In this document: positions 42,901-53,560 of the stretch, one piece after another | Layout of the letters: each line of letters opens with the position of its first letter | Numbering within the stretch: position 1 is the stretch's first letter | NCBI RefSeq assembly: GCF_048128805.1 | Contig: NC_136016.1 | Location: forward strand, 7,609,501-7,673,500 | DNA length: 64,000 bases | Source: Centroberyx gerrardi | Lineage: Eukaryota > Chordata > Actinopteri > Beryciformes > Berycidae | Direction of reading: 5' to 3' | Made by a program: the position numbers and the translations under genes | Notes under the pieces: generated by a model | Told to the model about the DNA's origin: nothing | Seen by the model: only the letters and a program-made list of their open reading frames with translations | Databases searched by the model: none

Positions 42901-43935
42901 CATGTGTGAGTGTGAGTGTGTGTGAGTGTGCGTGTAGAAATTTTCAAAGCATTTAAGTAAATTGCACATTGGATTGTATTCAAATAGCAGGGCCTGTACC
43001 CAAGGAGTCTTCTACTTCCACCTCTACCTTGTAAAAATGTACAAGGGCTGTATCCACAGGGATCCACGTATTGCTCCTAATTGGTCTATTTAGCAGTAGA
43101 TTCTAGAATGGGAAAACTGAAAAAATTAAAACGTTTATCTGAAAGAAAAGTGTCAAGTTAAAGTTAGAAGCTGCTTCTAATAGTAACGGGTGTTTCATTA
43201 TCAGGTTTAAGGGATTTCAAAAGCAATAAAAAAGAACATAAATGGGTTACCAGGCTACTCATGTAGAAGGGAGCGTGGTCTTAGTGTGTCACTGTGTCAA
43301 AATAAAGGTTTGGAATTGAATTGAACTAAACTGAATCTGTACATAACAAATTGAAAAGAGACAAATTGACATTGCATAATACAGCTGTTGCAGTTCTTTG
43401 TTTCATTTATCCAGTGCAGGAAATATTTTGATGTTGAATAGATAACTTGCACCAGTGTGTTAAACCTGTGTCCATTTTGTGCCAAAATCAAAGAGGAGAC
43501 GATGTCCATGGTTGTCCGTAGCTGCAAAATCCATGGTTTTGTGAAATCTGGAGCTAAATACAGTATATTTCTGTTGTCAGTTCAAAGCAGTTTCCAAAGC
43601 TGTTTGAATGAGTTTTTACCGTGTCATAATATCACAGTATTAACATTTTGTGCTCATTTGGGTTGACACTGAACTTGGCCATCTCTTGCACATTGTCAAA
43701 TGCTTGCTTGTATCTACTGCAGATTTCAGCGATGCCTCAATACAGATAACATACTGGTGTTTGACTGCTGTTCATCTTCGCTCCCATGGCAACCCATCTT
43801 CAGAATGCAACTGCCTCTTTTTGGAATTCCTTTAGTTCTTCTATAGAAAACAAAATGTTGTTTCTTCTGGCACTGAGGAGATCTGTTTTCATCCTGTTTG
43901 ACTTTCAAGTCTCTGAACCACGACTCTTACACAGA
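39961..43935. other. Intergenic between polr3a and the receptor gene
   Basis: Contains (GACT)n at about 40,070-40,091, a CTCF-like palindromic word GCCCTCTAGAGGCC at 40,037-40,050 and a GTGTGAGTGTG microsatellite at about 42,895-42,936. No protein gene, RNA gene or delimited element was recognised. The sequence is AT-rich with many ATTACATTA words near 40.8-41.5 kb. Confidence 0.5.
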
Positions 43936-43943
43936 CTTGAAAT

Positions 43944-44939
43944 CAGTGCTTAATTTGTGCTGGATCCTGCCAGAACAGGATCCGGCACCTCGCGGTTTTG
44001 GACTATCTGCATTCCGGTACTTATTTGCGTGGACCCGGCACCTCTGGTGGCATGAACGTTTTTTTTTTTTTGTCTGCCATGTAATAATCCCAGTAGTTGA
44101 CTCTTCCTTTCCCCTCCATTGCAAAAACCGAATTGGCTCATTTCCATATGAAGACAGGTGATTACCCTATTAGAAAGTAGCAGCAAGCGCATAGTAATCA
44201 CGTCACATGAGTGAGCTGCTCTGCAGAGTGTGTTATGGTAAACTTCAGACATCGTCACGGCTGAAAGACAGTTGAATTTGCTGTCCATATGTTCGCTGTG
44301 TGGACTATTTTGGGAAAATTAGATAAGGTAAGCATGTTTTTTGTTGTTGTTATTGTTCTCTGCTGGGACAGTAACATCTAAATTCATATTTGCATAGATG
44401 AAAGCATAGATGAATGAGAAATTATTTGGAGTGCGGACCTGTAAGTCCCACAGTTATATATGTGGGACATTGAGCATGTTATGTTGAGTGTCCAGAAATA
44501 ATTGGTAATATAATTGGTTGAGTGAAGGGCTGTAAGCCCCACATCAATGTGGGCATTTCCAAACCAGCACGGTCCAGCTGAGTGTCGCATTTAGGCCGAC
44601 TTCTAGCTGCATGGCATGACCATGACATGTTTTATTGCTGTCAATTCGTCAATTATTCGCTGACATTGTTTCCTACGTTTAAAATAGATATCCTATGAAA
44701 GTATTTGTGTTGAATATTAATGCGTAACTACTCAAGCCAGAGTTTGTCTGGTAAATGGTTGAAGCCATTGCAGTTTCCTTGATGTGTTTATGTATGATTA
44801 GGATATCTCACAGCCAAGTATGTGCCTCCAATGCGCTTGTTGTCTTGATATGTTCCGGAACCTTTTCCCCCCAGACCGACTCGCGGGAACACCGACCCCT
44901 TGGTGTTCCGGGACCTCATCATTTACAAATTAAGCACTG
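43944..44939. mobile_element. Non-autonomous hAT-type DNA transposon, complete
   Basis: 996-bp element with perfect 15-bp terminal inverted repeats: CAGTGCTTAATTTGT at 43,944-43,958 and ACAAATTAAGCACTG at 44,925-44,939. It is flanked by perfect 8-bp direct repeats CTTGAAAT (43,936-43,943 and 44,940-44,947). An 8-bp target duplication with CAGTG-type termini is the hallmark of the hAT superfamily. No open frame inside resembles a transposase, so it is a non-autonomous derivative. Internally there are two related palindromic units, GTCCCACA...TGTGGGAC near 44,450 and GCCCCACATCAATGTGGGC near 44,536. Confidence 0.9.
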
Positions 44940-45049
44940 CTTGAAATCATATTTGAAGCACCTATAGCTGGTAGATCAAGTTGCGTTGATCAGCAACATA
45001 CAGAAGGTCACAGCGCAATAGCCAAACCACTAAACTATCAACTGGGTCC

Positions 45050-48000
45050 TCATTTCACAAGACAGGAGCTGCTTGCAGGGAGCTCTGTTTGGACGGTGAA
45101 GATCTTGTCCCCCGCTGCCTCTAGAGAGCTCTGTCCCTGCGACGAACCCGAAGGGCCTTTCTCTGCTGCGCGTTGCTTCGAGGCGTCGCGTTCACTCATC
45201 TCCAGGAAGGCTTCCCTGTTCAGGGGTTTGATGAACTGCACGCTCACGTTCGGTGCCTCCGCGGCGCCGCCCTGCTGGTTCGGTTTCCTGACGCAGCGCG
45301 AGAGGGTCGAGACGCAGCTCCGCTTGAAGTTCTCGTTCATGAAAGCGTACACGATGGGATTGTTGAAGCTGTTGAAGAACCCAACGGCCTGAACAATGGC
45401 GATGATCATGTTGAGCGTGACTTCGTCGTATTTCTTCTCCAGGTCATCTGCACATTATACACAGGTAAGAGGGTCAAAACTCTCAAAAACTGACAATATC
45501 CACTCAAGCTAGGGCTAGAAATTGCTGCTATTCCCATTTCACGTTAACGTTCATATTGACTCCATAACCTTTTTATACATCCAGCAATACTTACTGTACT
45601 CAAAAAGCATGTGTACTGTGTGGAATGGAGCCCAGCAGACAGTGAACAGCAGCACAACAGTGATCATCATTTTCACAGCTCTTTTCTTTTTCCTGTAAAA
45701 AGAAAAATAATTTCATCTAAAGAGAAAAATCGATGGCAGATGGCAGAACACAGCAATTTGAGAAGCCACAGACATTCCCCAAACATTTGTGTCCTAAGTT
45801 CTCAGTTTCTTATGATATCTCATTCATGCCACCATGACACAGTGCTGGTAAATCTAAATGATCTTTTGCATTTTTATGCGGTGAAGGGGAAATATCAGAC
45901 AAAAGCGTCACATTACTGGGAGAGATGTAGGACAGCAAGAGGCACAGCTGCGACTGCTTTGGGACACATCTCTTGAGATCATACCTTGAGATCTTATTGA
46001 TCTCCCTGTGGTTCATGGTATTGAGGACAGAGGAGTCGCCCACCCTCTTGTGGATCCACAACTCGATGCCAATGCGCGTGTAGAGGAACAGCATGGCAGC
46101 CAGAGGGAGCAGGAAAAGAGCCACCATGATGAAGGTGGTGTACACCTGCCTGTGGGTCAGAGAGCGCCAGGTCTCCTGACAGCACACATGGTAGTGATCG
46201 TACAAGAAGTCGTACTTCACCTGAGAGAATGAGGTAGAAAAGGTTTTAGTCTGTGCCTGGAGGAACTATTACTGTAATAACAATAGCTTTTTTTTGTGAG
46301 GTTACGTGGCACAATTGATTTCATTACTGCTACTTCTGTATATCCATGACTCACGGATTCATGGATTCCTCATGTAAACCGGTCCAGATATAAGTCTATA
46401 TAGCTAAATTTAGGTCCAGATAGAATCTTTCTCAAAGTCAGCTACATTCAGTTATGGCTTTCAATCTTCATAATTGTGATAATGCTGAGCCAAATCAGTT
46501 CTTTGTAACTGAGTTTAGTGTGGCACTTGTAGGGGAGACCGGGGCATGTTGTCACACTTTTTAGTCATTGGTGTATTTCTCAGCAGTGCCTTACTACTGA
46601 GATAGAATATTTGTTTTTCTAGCTAGATCAAAGAGTGAGGCCATAAGTCAAAGGTTTGTGAGTTCAAGTTCCAAAATAATATTTATTCAGAAAAAATGAA
46701 TGTAAAGTTATTTCTAATAAAATGTGCCCCAACCAGGCATTCCTGACAAAGATTCCTCCTTTCCCTGAGCACATAGCTTTTATGTTGCAATGTATAATTA
46801 TTTTGATTCCTTTATAAGAAAGAAATGAGAAGAAAAACAGTAAGATTTTCATGATTTACTTTCAGGTATCAAAATTGTTTTTATGTTAGAGTGTTTTGAC
46901 TGTTGTAATCAACATAAGTAACCTCTTATTAAGAAAGTAAACACTTGTGTAATTGGATTTTGGCTCTAAAATTTTAGTTTCAGAAATAAAGCCACTGCGA
47001 CAACTTACCCATGTGACAACTGGCCCTGCTCTCCCCTATATCAAGAGTGTGATTTGCTTCCAGCTCAAAACAACTTTGACAGTTTAAAGAATCTCTTGTA
47101 ATGTAATGAATGGCATGTTTCTTGGTAGCTTACTGTGCAGTGCGCTACTTACTTCTAGTTGTTGCACAAACAGCATTGGTGATCCCACCATCACTGAGGC
47201 AATCCACACAAGCCCTACACAGTGCAGAGAGAGGTTTAATGCACAGACATAGTCACACGACAACATGCTATCTAAGAAACACTTTGATCTTAAATGTATC
47301 ATTGCTTTATATATCTTGAAATAATGGTTAATCATGATCAGAGATGATAATGATAGCACTATTCTTTTTTTTTTTTTTTTTTCACCTTTATTTATTCAGG
47401 GGGAGTTTCACTGAGAGCAATGCTCTCTTTTTCAGGAACGCCCTGATCACATTCACACACACATTCACACCTGGAAGCTGACCAGTACAACCACCGTCTG
47501 ATCTGCTGGCCACTGAGCAGCTCCACTGGAGCGGTTGGGGTTAAGGGCCTTGCTCAAGGGCACCTCAGTGGTGGTAATGAGGGAGGGGCAAGCGCTGCTT
47601 TTCACTTTCCACACCCAGATCTATCCTGCCGGTCCGGGGGATTGAACCGACGACCTTCCAGTCACAAGCTCGCATTCTAATTACAGCCTGTAAATTGTAT
47701 TTAATGGTCCGTTTAACTCAATATTCTATTGATTAGTGAACAGCCCAATGCAATAGCAGCTGAAAGCAATCACATTACTGCACTAAATTTGATGAATCCC
47801 ATGGTTACATTACCAATTACATTTTTAGGCAACTCAGCATTCATCTGTAACAGATTGCTTTTAGAAAGTAACCTATAACAGCCTTGCTCACTGGTGTTGG
47901 ATGGAGTATTTTGACACACATAAATGCTGCAATGAGCCAATTTGAGTACAATCTGAGTTGTTCAAATTGGAAAATATTCAAACCTCTGACCCAAAACAAA

Positions 48001-51000
48001 CTACACAAAAACTTTTAGCACTTTTTATTTGTTGAAATGTCTATAGACTGTATAGTGTTTCTCTGAGCATGACTGAGCATGTAGGCTACTGTACGCTTTT
48101 TTCAACAAAGCCCTGGTTCAAAATCACAGTTAATCACAGGTGGTGGAAGTAGAGCATTTCCACTGGAACAATAAGCCATTAAGTGCCTCGCACCTTGCAG
48201 CAGCTATTGAGTTGATTATTCATTTCCCCATTTCCTACCTCTACTTATAGTACATGGACTCCCTGGACAGTGTTCAATGGCTTTATGGGCAAAGCTGTAT
48301 TCCTGAGTGACAGGCAGACTGCACCCACATGCTTTCAATTTAAAGGCAGATCATCTAAAGTAGATAGCCCACAAAGCTCACTTTTTAGTTGATTACTTCT
48401 AGGCATCTGAGTCACATTGTTGTATTACGATCAAGGAAATGCCAAGTAACCCTTTTCCCCTAACAACTGTCGCAGCAGCTGCACAATTACAATGTTCTCT
48501 CATAATTAATTATTCTTTGATGGAATGACTGTGTGCTGCAGTCTTAAAGGATAAGGCCGGTGTTTTTTAATGCATTGCTTACCGTCAACAAATCCTATGA
48601 AAATAGCAAAATCAACAATGCGTTTGCTCTACTCCCGTTACTTTCTGACTTCCCACGTACCGTTTTTAGCCGTCAACCTGGAAGTCATTGGCTCCAATTG
48701 TAAGCTAAAAGCCTTGAAATACAGCTCACAAAGACATAGTTTCAATTTTAAAAATCGCTAACTGTTACCATGAAAAGTCAAACTGTTGTAGTTATTACCA
48801 AATCAAATTCAAATGGGAACAAATTCTTCATTACGCCGGGGACTATTTTCGGTGCTACGGAACTACTTTCCTGAGATCGCAAAGTGTTTACAGCCAGCTT
48901 ATTAAGTTGTTTGAGGAAAAAGTCGGCTGGCCCGGTGCATCGTGATGATGAAATATGTTTCCCAGAGCAACGGCATGGCTCTTTGACGTGTTTTTAACCG
49001 TTTTTTTAATACAATGGAGTTCTATGGCTGCTGGGACATGGCTTCATTGGGCACCGGCTACATGGACGAGACTTGTTGGCAAAACAAAATCATTGCTGAT
49101 TTTGTTATTTTCATAGGATTTGTTGACAGTAAGCAATGCATTAAAAAACACCGGCCTTATCCTTTAATGAAAGCATTTAATGTGTCAGCACATCTTCAGC
49201 ATGGTTGCACTGCATTTCTTGGTTTCCAAACTCTGATTTGTCTCATTATACTCCAGGAGCTAAAGTTTACCCACTTGATTAGAGATACCTTGATTGCTTT
49301 GGGTAATTTTTCATTCAAATATCACTTGTTACTAACCTCATCGCTTACTTTACCCAATAAAAAACCTCCTAAATCAAAGCTTATGAATCTCCATTTTAGA
49401 CAAAGGAACATTTTGAGGGTTGAGGGTCAAAAGCTTGATTAGAACGATTTGTTTTCATTCCCTCAGTTTGAAATTGTGCCATAACCACAATAATTATTCA
49501 CTTTTGCTGAATCAGTGCTGCTTTTTCCAAATACTTTTTCATACCCGTCAGTGTTGCTTTGACAAGGCTCACACCCCCACCACTACACACAGAAGTATAA
49601 TGAGCCGCCATTCATGCAAACATACAATACCTAGCATCTTGTATGCTCTTTTAGACGTGTATTGCCTCCTCATTTTCAGTGGGTAGACAATGCCCTGGTA
49701 TCTCTCAATGGCGATGCAGGTCATTGTGAGGATTCCTGTCACTATGGCTGTGGTCTGCACAAAAGGAACTGTCTTGCAAACCAGAACCCCTATAAGAAGA
49801 ACAGAGGGGTGAAACAAAGGGAAACTCAATGTAAGCCAATATGATGTGCAGGTGTGTTTATGTCCGGAAATGACTCATTTCTGTGTTTCAAGTTTGATAG
49901 GCCTAATTAAGGCTGGAAGCAGGGTTTGTCCTCATCCTTATTCACCTTTATTATGTGAGGTGTAAATGAAATAAAACAAGCATCTTGGATCACACTTAAA
50001 CCCAGTCATTTCTGAATGTCTGCATGAAATACCTGGCAAATGAAGATTGCTTGGCACTGAAGTACAGATGAAAATATGCAATATGCTGTTTTTCCTTTTT
50101 TTTTCTTCCTAATGCAAGTTTTAAATGCCCACATGTTCAATATTCAGAGATAATGAATCCACCCTTGGTTCACACAGAATTAATTATGCCTGTCTTTTAA
50201 TAAGAGCAGATGCTTTGTGTTGGCCACCTGTTGCTACCCAGTGACACTTTGGACAAAAATGAACTCATTAAAACTGACACAATATGAATGATGTCGCTTT
50301 TACGCAGGCCAATAGCAGTATAAATGACTGGATACATTAAACCTGGTCTTTAGGAATTCAGAGGTAGGCTAAAGCAGGGTTTAATCTGTGATGCTTACAA
50401 TTAACATACATTTAGGCATGGACACAGAAAAGCTTGTGCCCTGAAAAATGTTGTTAAAACAATCAGATGTTAAATATTCATCATTCAATAAAGTGTGATC
50501 TTGGTATTTAGGCATAAATCTTGACTAATAAGCACCACAAACACAGTAATGACTACATTTCTTCTGCTGACTGGGTATAATACAAATGCCAGCAGATCAG
50601 CCCTGGTAAAAATGCACTACTATATTCCTATAATATTCTCACAGGGATTTATCTCCTATGGTATAATCCTAATGGAATTTATTTGTAGGCAATATATCAT
50701 ATGATTGGATATAGGTTTATTCTAATTCTTTTTCGTGAGAGAACTTAATAAAAAAGCATAAAAGTAAAGTCGTTGGTGTTCAGCGCTCACCTCCAAGCCA
50801 TTCGGACGAGATGTTCTGCAGCAGGGTGAAAGGTATGCAGAAGAAAGTGATGAGCAGGTCGCTGACCGCCAAAGAGCAGATGAAAATGTTGGTCGCCGTC
50901 TGCATCGCGCGCTTCTTCACCACTATGTAGACAACCAAACTATTCCCAACGAGTGCCAGGACGAAAATAACGGCGTACATGATCACGAAGGTGGTCTTGG

Positions 51001-51154
51001 CGCTGTGAGGCAACTCGGGGATGTAGACGAGCGGCTGGATGTTGTACGAGTCTATAAACTCCTGGCGGGTGAGGTTGTAGTACTGGAGCATCTCTTGCAG
51101 CACTTGAGGAGTTATCTTGGTGGACCCTTGCCCCGATTCCGTCGAGGTAGCCAT
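45050..51154 (-). CDS. qrfpr-like: Pyroglutamylated RFamide peptide (QRFP/26RFa) receptor-type GPCR
   Basis: Seven-transmembrane class A receptor of the RFamide branch; QRFP receptors couple to G proteins in appetite and arousal circuits. Six coding exons on the minus strand give 438 aa (human QRFPR 431 aa, six exons): 50791-51154, 49631-49789, 47153-47214, 45985-46220, 45595-45692, 45050-45447. Phases agree and all introns are GT-AG. The N-terminus carries an N-glycosylation site (NLT) and FIDSYNIQPLVYIPELP, close to human FIALYRLRPLVYTPELP. TM2 is SLAVSDLLITFFCIPFTLLQ. The DRY-type motif is ERY (150-152), TM6 carries CWAPFH and TM7 carries NPIVY (336-340). Conserved cysteines are C126 and C208/C209. 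The ATG at 51,154 was chosen because the upstream in-frame extension is encoded by a (CA)n microsatellite. Which QRFPR paralogue it is cannot be settled here. Confidence 0.92.
46532..47036. mobile_element. MITE-like element with TA duplications (receptor intron 3)
   Basis: Left end GGGGAGACCGGGGCATGTTG and right end (reverse complement) GGGGAGAGCAGGGCCAGTTG form an imperfect inverted repeat continuing into TCACA. It is flanked by TA on both sides (46,530-46,531 and 47,037-47,038). A TA target with short inverted ends fits a Tc1/mariner-mobilised MITE. It is about 505 bp with no transposase frame, and lies between receptor exons 4 and 3. Confidence 0.75.
47366..47690 (-). mobile_element. tRNA-derived SINE in receptor intron 2
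   Basis: Read on the minus strand, it starts near 47,690 with a tRNA-like head containing box B (GTCGGTTCAATCCCC at about 47,636-47,650). It continues through the central domain CCTTGAGCAAGG and CGCTCCAGTGGAGCTGCTC, shared with the copy at 5.8-5.96 kb. It ends in an A tail, seen as the T run at 47,366-47,382. Head, body and tail order is as expected for a polymerase III-transcribed SINE. The family name is not certain. Confidence 0.8.
48547..49164. mobile_element. MITE with ~80-bp inverted repeats, TA-flanked (receptor intron 2)
   Basis: The left end AAGGATAAGGCCGGTGTTTT and the right end, its reverse complement, form inverted repeats that remain nearly identical for about 80 bp (one mismatch in the first 50). 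TA dinucleotides flank both ends (48,545-48,546 and 49,165-49,166). The length is 618 bp and the interior has no transposase. Long inverted termini and a TA target suggest mobilisation by a Tc1/mariner-type transposase. The near-perfect match of the termini suggests fairly recent insertion. Confidence 0.88.
49790..50790 (-). other. Receptor intron 1
   Basis: Intron between exon 1 (donor GTGAGC at 50,790 on the minus strand) and exon 2 (acceptor TTCTTATAG). AT-rich; no nested gene or repeat recognised. Confidence 0.8.
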
Positions 51155-51305
51155 TCTGTCAGGCACCCTCCTGAACCCTTTGCATGAGCCTTGTTGGTGG
51201 AAGTCACTCTGGCAAGTGATGAGACCTTCTGTCCCGAATCCACAAGTGCGTCTGGATGGTGCGCCCCTTCCCGCTTCCGACAGGAGAAATAAGCAGCTGG
51301 CGCCC

Positions 51306-51355
51306 CTGCTGCTGCTGCTGCTGCTGCTGCTCTGTGTGCGTGTACGTGTGTGTGT

Positions 51356-51421
<66 letters not shown>
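51306..51421. repeat. (CTG)8 and long (GT)n upstream of receptor start codon
   Basis: Eight CTG units at 51,306-51,329 (CAG on the gene strand) lie about 150 bp upstream of the receptor ATG. They are followed by a GT/CG-interrupted tract reaching 51,421. The tracts probably fall in the receptor 5' UTR or proximal promoter. They open in-frame and out-of-frame poly-Ser, poly-Gln and His/Thr readings that should not be taken as protein. Confidence 0.95.
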
Positions 51422-51424
<3 letters not shown>

Positions 51425-51735
51425 CTCCATTGATCTCCCGTGACTCAATTGACTCTGAAGGGGCGGCAGACCAATGATGTAGCACAGCCTCCTGTGTTCT
51501 CAATAACTGTTTGTCACGGATACTGACCAGTGTCAAAGCTGCAGGGATTTTTTTCCCTTTTTCCCTCTGAGTTGGACTCATTAAAATGTTTTTTTTATGA
51601 ATTAATTACAATTTTACTAATTAATTCATATGTTTTTACCCATTAGTAGGCTATGACCTATCGAAAATATAATGAAACGTTGGCATATGGTGTGTGAATC
51701 CTTTCCCGCTAGTGCGCTTCTTCTGCTCTCCGCAG

Positions 51736-51786
51736 CTGACAGCAGACAAAGCTTATTTTTCTAAAAAGAAGTGCCAGCAGTGCGGG
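51736..51786 (+). other. Candidate orphan exon (51 bp)
   Basis: A strong acceptor (CTTCTTCTGCTCTCCGCAG) and strong donor (GTGAGT) bracket exactly 51 nt, open in the frame LTADKAYFSKKKCQQCG. The signals are as good as those of the verified polr3a exons. No partner exon or family was recognised, so this may be a chance pairing or a relic. Confidence 0.25.
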
Positions 51787-52402
51787 GTGAGTTACAGATA
51801 GCCTAGTGAATAGTGTCATCTTCATATATATCAACTAAGTAGGCCAGCGATTACAGTTAGTCCCCAAAATGCAGGCTCTGTGTAGCCTGCAATATTTCTG
51901 CTAAATCATTCATCAATCAATTATCAAAGAAATAATTTTGAAGGAAAATGGAACAGAAGATGGAGAATAAGCGAGCAGAGGAGAACATCAAACAGCTCAT
52001 AGTTAGACATGAGTAAGGAAGTGAAGGTGGTTTACAAAAAGCACAATATTACAAATAATTTGTATATTAATTTTATACATATTCAGTATTTACTTAAGGT
52101 AGGAGATAACTGAGTTACAAAAACAGATTTAAGTAAGTTAAGTATATATTTATAGAGCATTTCTCTCTCTCTTTTCTTTATATCTTTCCCTCCTGCTTTT
52201 ATTCTCTTTCCATTCTTCCCTTCTCTCTCTCTCTCTAGGCCTACCAGTCTCTCTCTCTATTGCTCTCTCTGCCTTGCTCTAATTCCCTCTACCTCTCTCT
52301 CTCTACCTCTCTCTACCCCTACCCTTTCTCTCTCTCACTCTACCCCTCTCACTCTACCTCTCTATATACCTCACTTCATGTCTGCCTTTAAACATTTTCC
52401 AG

Positions 52403-52497
52403 ATGAGGACCCTAAGACCACACACTCTGTTGTGCATGACGCCCCTGATACTGACAGTCTGATGTATGAAAATATCAGTCACAGTTATACATACTGA
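52403..52497 (+). other. Candidate terminal exon with ITIM-like tail
   Basis: After an acceptor (CATTTTCCAG) there is a 95-nt open segment ending in a TGA stop. Its peptide ends DTDSLMYENISHSYTY. LMYENI fits the (I/V/L/S)xYxx(I/V/L) ITIM consensus found in cytoplasmic tails of inhibitory immune receptors. No immunoglobulin-type exon is visible upstream on this strand, so a complete gene is not supported. It may be a relic of a receptor gene. Confidence 0.3.
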
Positions 52498-52948
52498 AGA
52501 ACTCTAGTCAGTCATGCTATACATTTTTTTTAGAGGGGTAGTAGGCTATACAAATTTCACAGTAAAACTACAAGTCCACTATAGGAATATTATAGTAATA
52601 CCATAGTAAATAAAATAAATGCCAGAAGGTCAGCAGTAACTCACTCCCACAGACACACTGCAGGAAAATTATAGGAATATTACAGTGCTTGCTAATTAAG
52701 TGATTAAGTGATTGCTAATTAAGTAAGAAAATCCACAACTTCTTCAACTTTGGTGACCCATAATTCTCCAGCAGCTGCATTTAAACACATGTAAACCATC
52801 ACCGTATGTTAATTATCTCTGAATAAACACAATTTTTGTATCGCAGAACAAATTTCGGAAATCAAATAAATGCATTTCATGAGCTACATTTAACTAACAA
52901 GATAGTTTGTTGATAACATTATCCTTCAAAAATTACCATGTCATAATT

Positions 52949-53060
52949 TAAAGGTGCTATGTGTAGCATTTTGTAAACGTCAATAAATCATTGTCAAATT
53001 AGTAGTGATTTCTTAATCTCTCACCAGTGGTATTGTTAGTGTTAGTGTTTCTCAAAATTC
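52949..53060. mobile_element. Possible MITE end (single terminus)
   Basis: TTTAAAGGTGCTATGTGTAG at about 52,949 looks like the terminal inverted repeat of a fish MITE family as I recall it. The matching right terminus was not found in the window, so this would be a truncated copy. Confidence 0.3.
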
Positions 53061-53479
53061 AGACCACATTTCCCATGAAGCCCATTGCTTCCTGTTGCAA
53101 AGAGGATGATGCTTCTTGTCCCCCCTCCCCCTCCCTGATGTCGCTCCGTTTGGTTTCTTTCAATTTCCTGAAAAGGATAAACCTGGAAGTGATTTTTCCA
53201 TCTGCCTTTCATTCATTCCACCATCAGCCTTTGCCAGACACTCTGAAAGCTTTAGCTCTGTTTGTGCTGGAAGAACAGCGCCTTCTTCATGTTTTGTGCC
53301 ATAGAGTAATCTCCATTTGCACCATAAAGCAATCAAGCAGATTTGCCTCAAAATGCAATGCAAATTTAATATGGTAATGATTTATCAATGTTAAAACATC
53401 AGCAACACAGAGCATTTTTAAATTATAGCTTGACAATTCACAGTATAGGGGAATGTGGGTGCAGGCATTGCAAGAAAAA

Positions 53480-53560
53480 GTGGAGTAACTCCCGGGAATC
53501 GAACACGGGTCTCCTGATTGAGAGTCTGCAATCTGCGGCAGACTTTCACCCACGTGACCG
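53480..53560 (-). other. tRNA-like sequence (pseudo-tRNA or SINE head)
   Basis: On the minus strand the box-B-like sequence GTGTTCGATTCCCGGG is preceded by a stem AGTCTGC(8-nt loop)GCAGACT. A full cloverleaf with a pairing acceptor stem does not form by eye, so a functional tRNA is unlikely. A degraded tRNA gene or SINE head fits better. Confidence 0.4.

Larger units (their letters stand above)
51155..52948. other. Intergenic: receptor 5' side
   Basis: Holds the microsatellite above, two splice-flanked short open segments (51,736-51,786 and 52,403-52,497) described separately, and a CT-rich degenerate stretch at about 52,160-52,375. No complete gene was recognised. Confidence 0.5.

Noticed and set aside
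44631..44636. Minus-strand AATAAA within the hAT element as receptor polyadenylation signal
   Set aside because: The position is possible but there is no supporting downstream signal, and use of a transposon-borne signal cannot be shown from sequence alone.
49014..49442. 142-codon frame
   Set aside because: It straddles the right end of the 48.5-kb MITE and flanking DNA; no conserved motif.
50780..51448. 222-codon minus-strand frame beginning in a His/Thr repeat
   Set aside because: The true receptor start is at 51,154. The upstream part is encoded by the (CA)n and (CAG)n tracts and has no family counterpart.
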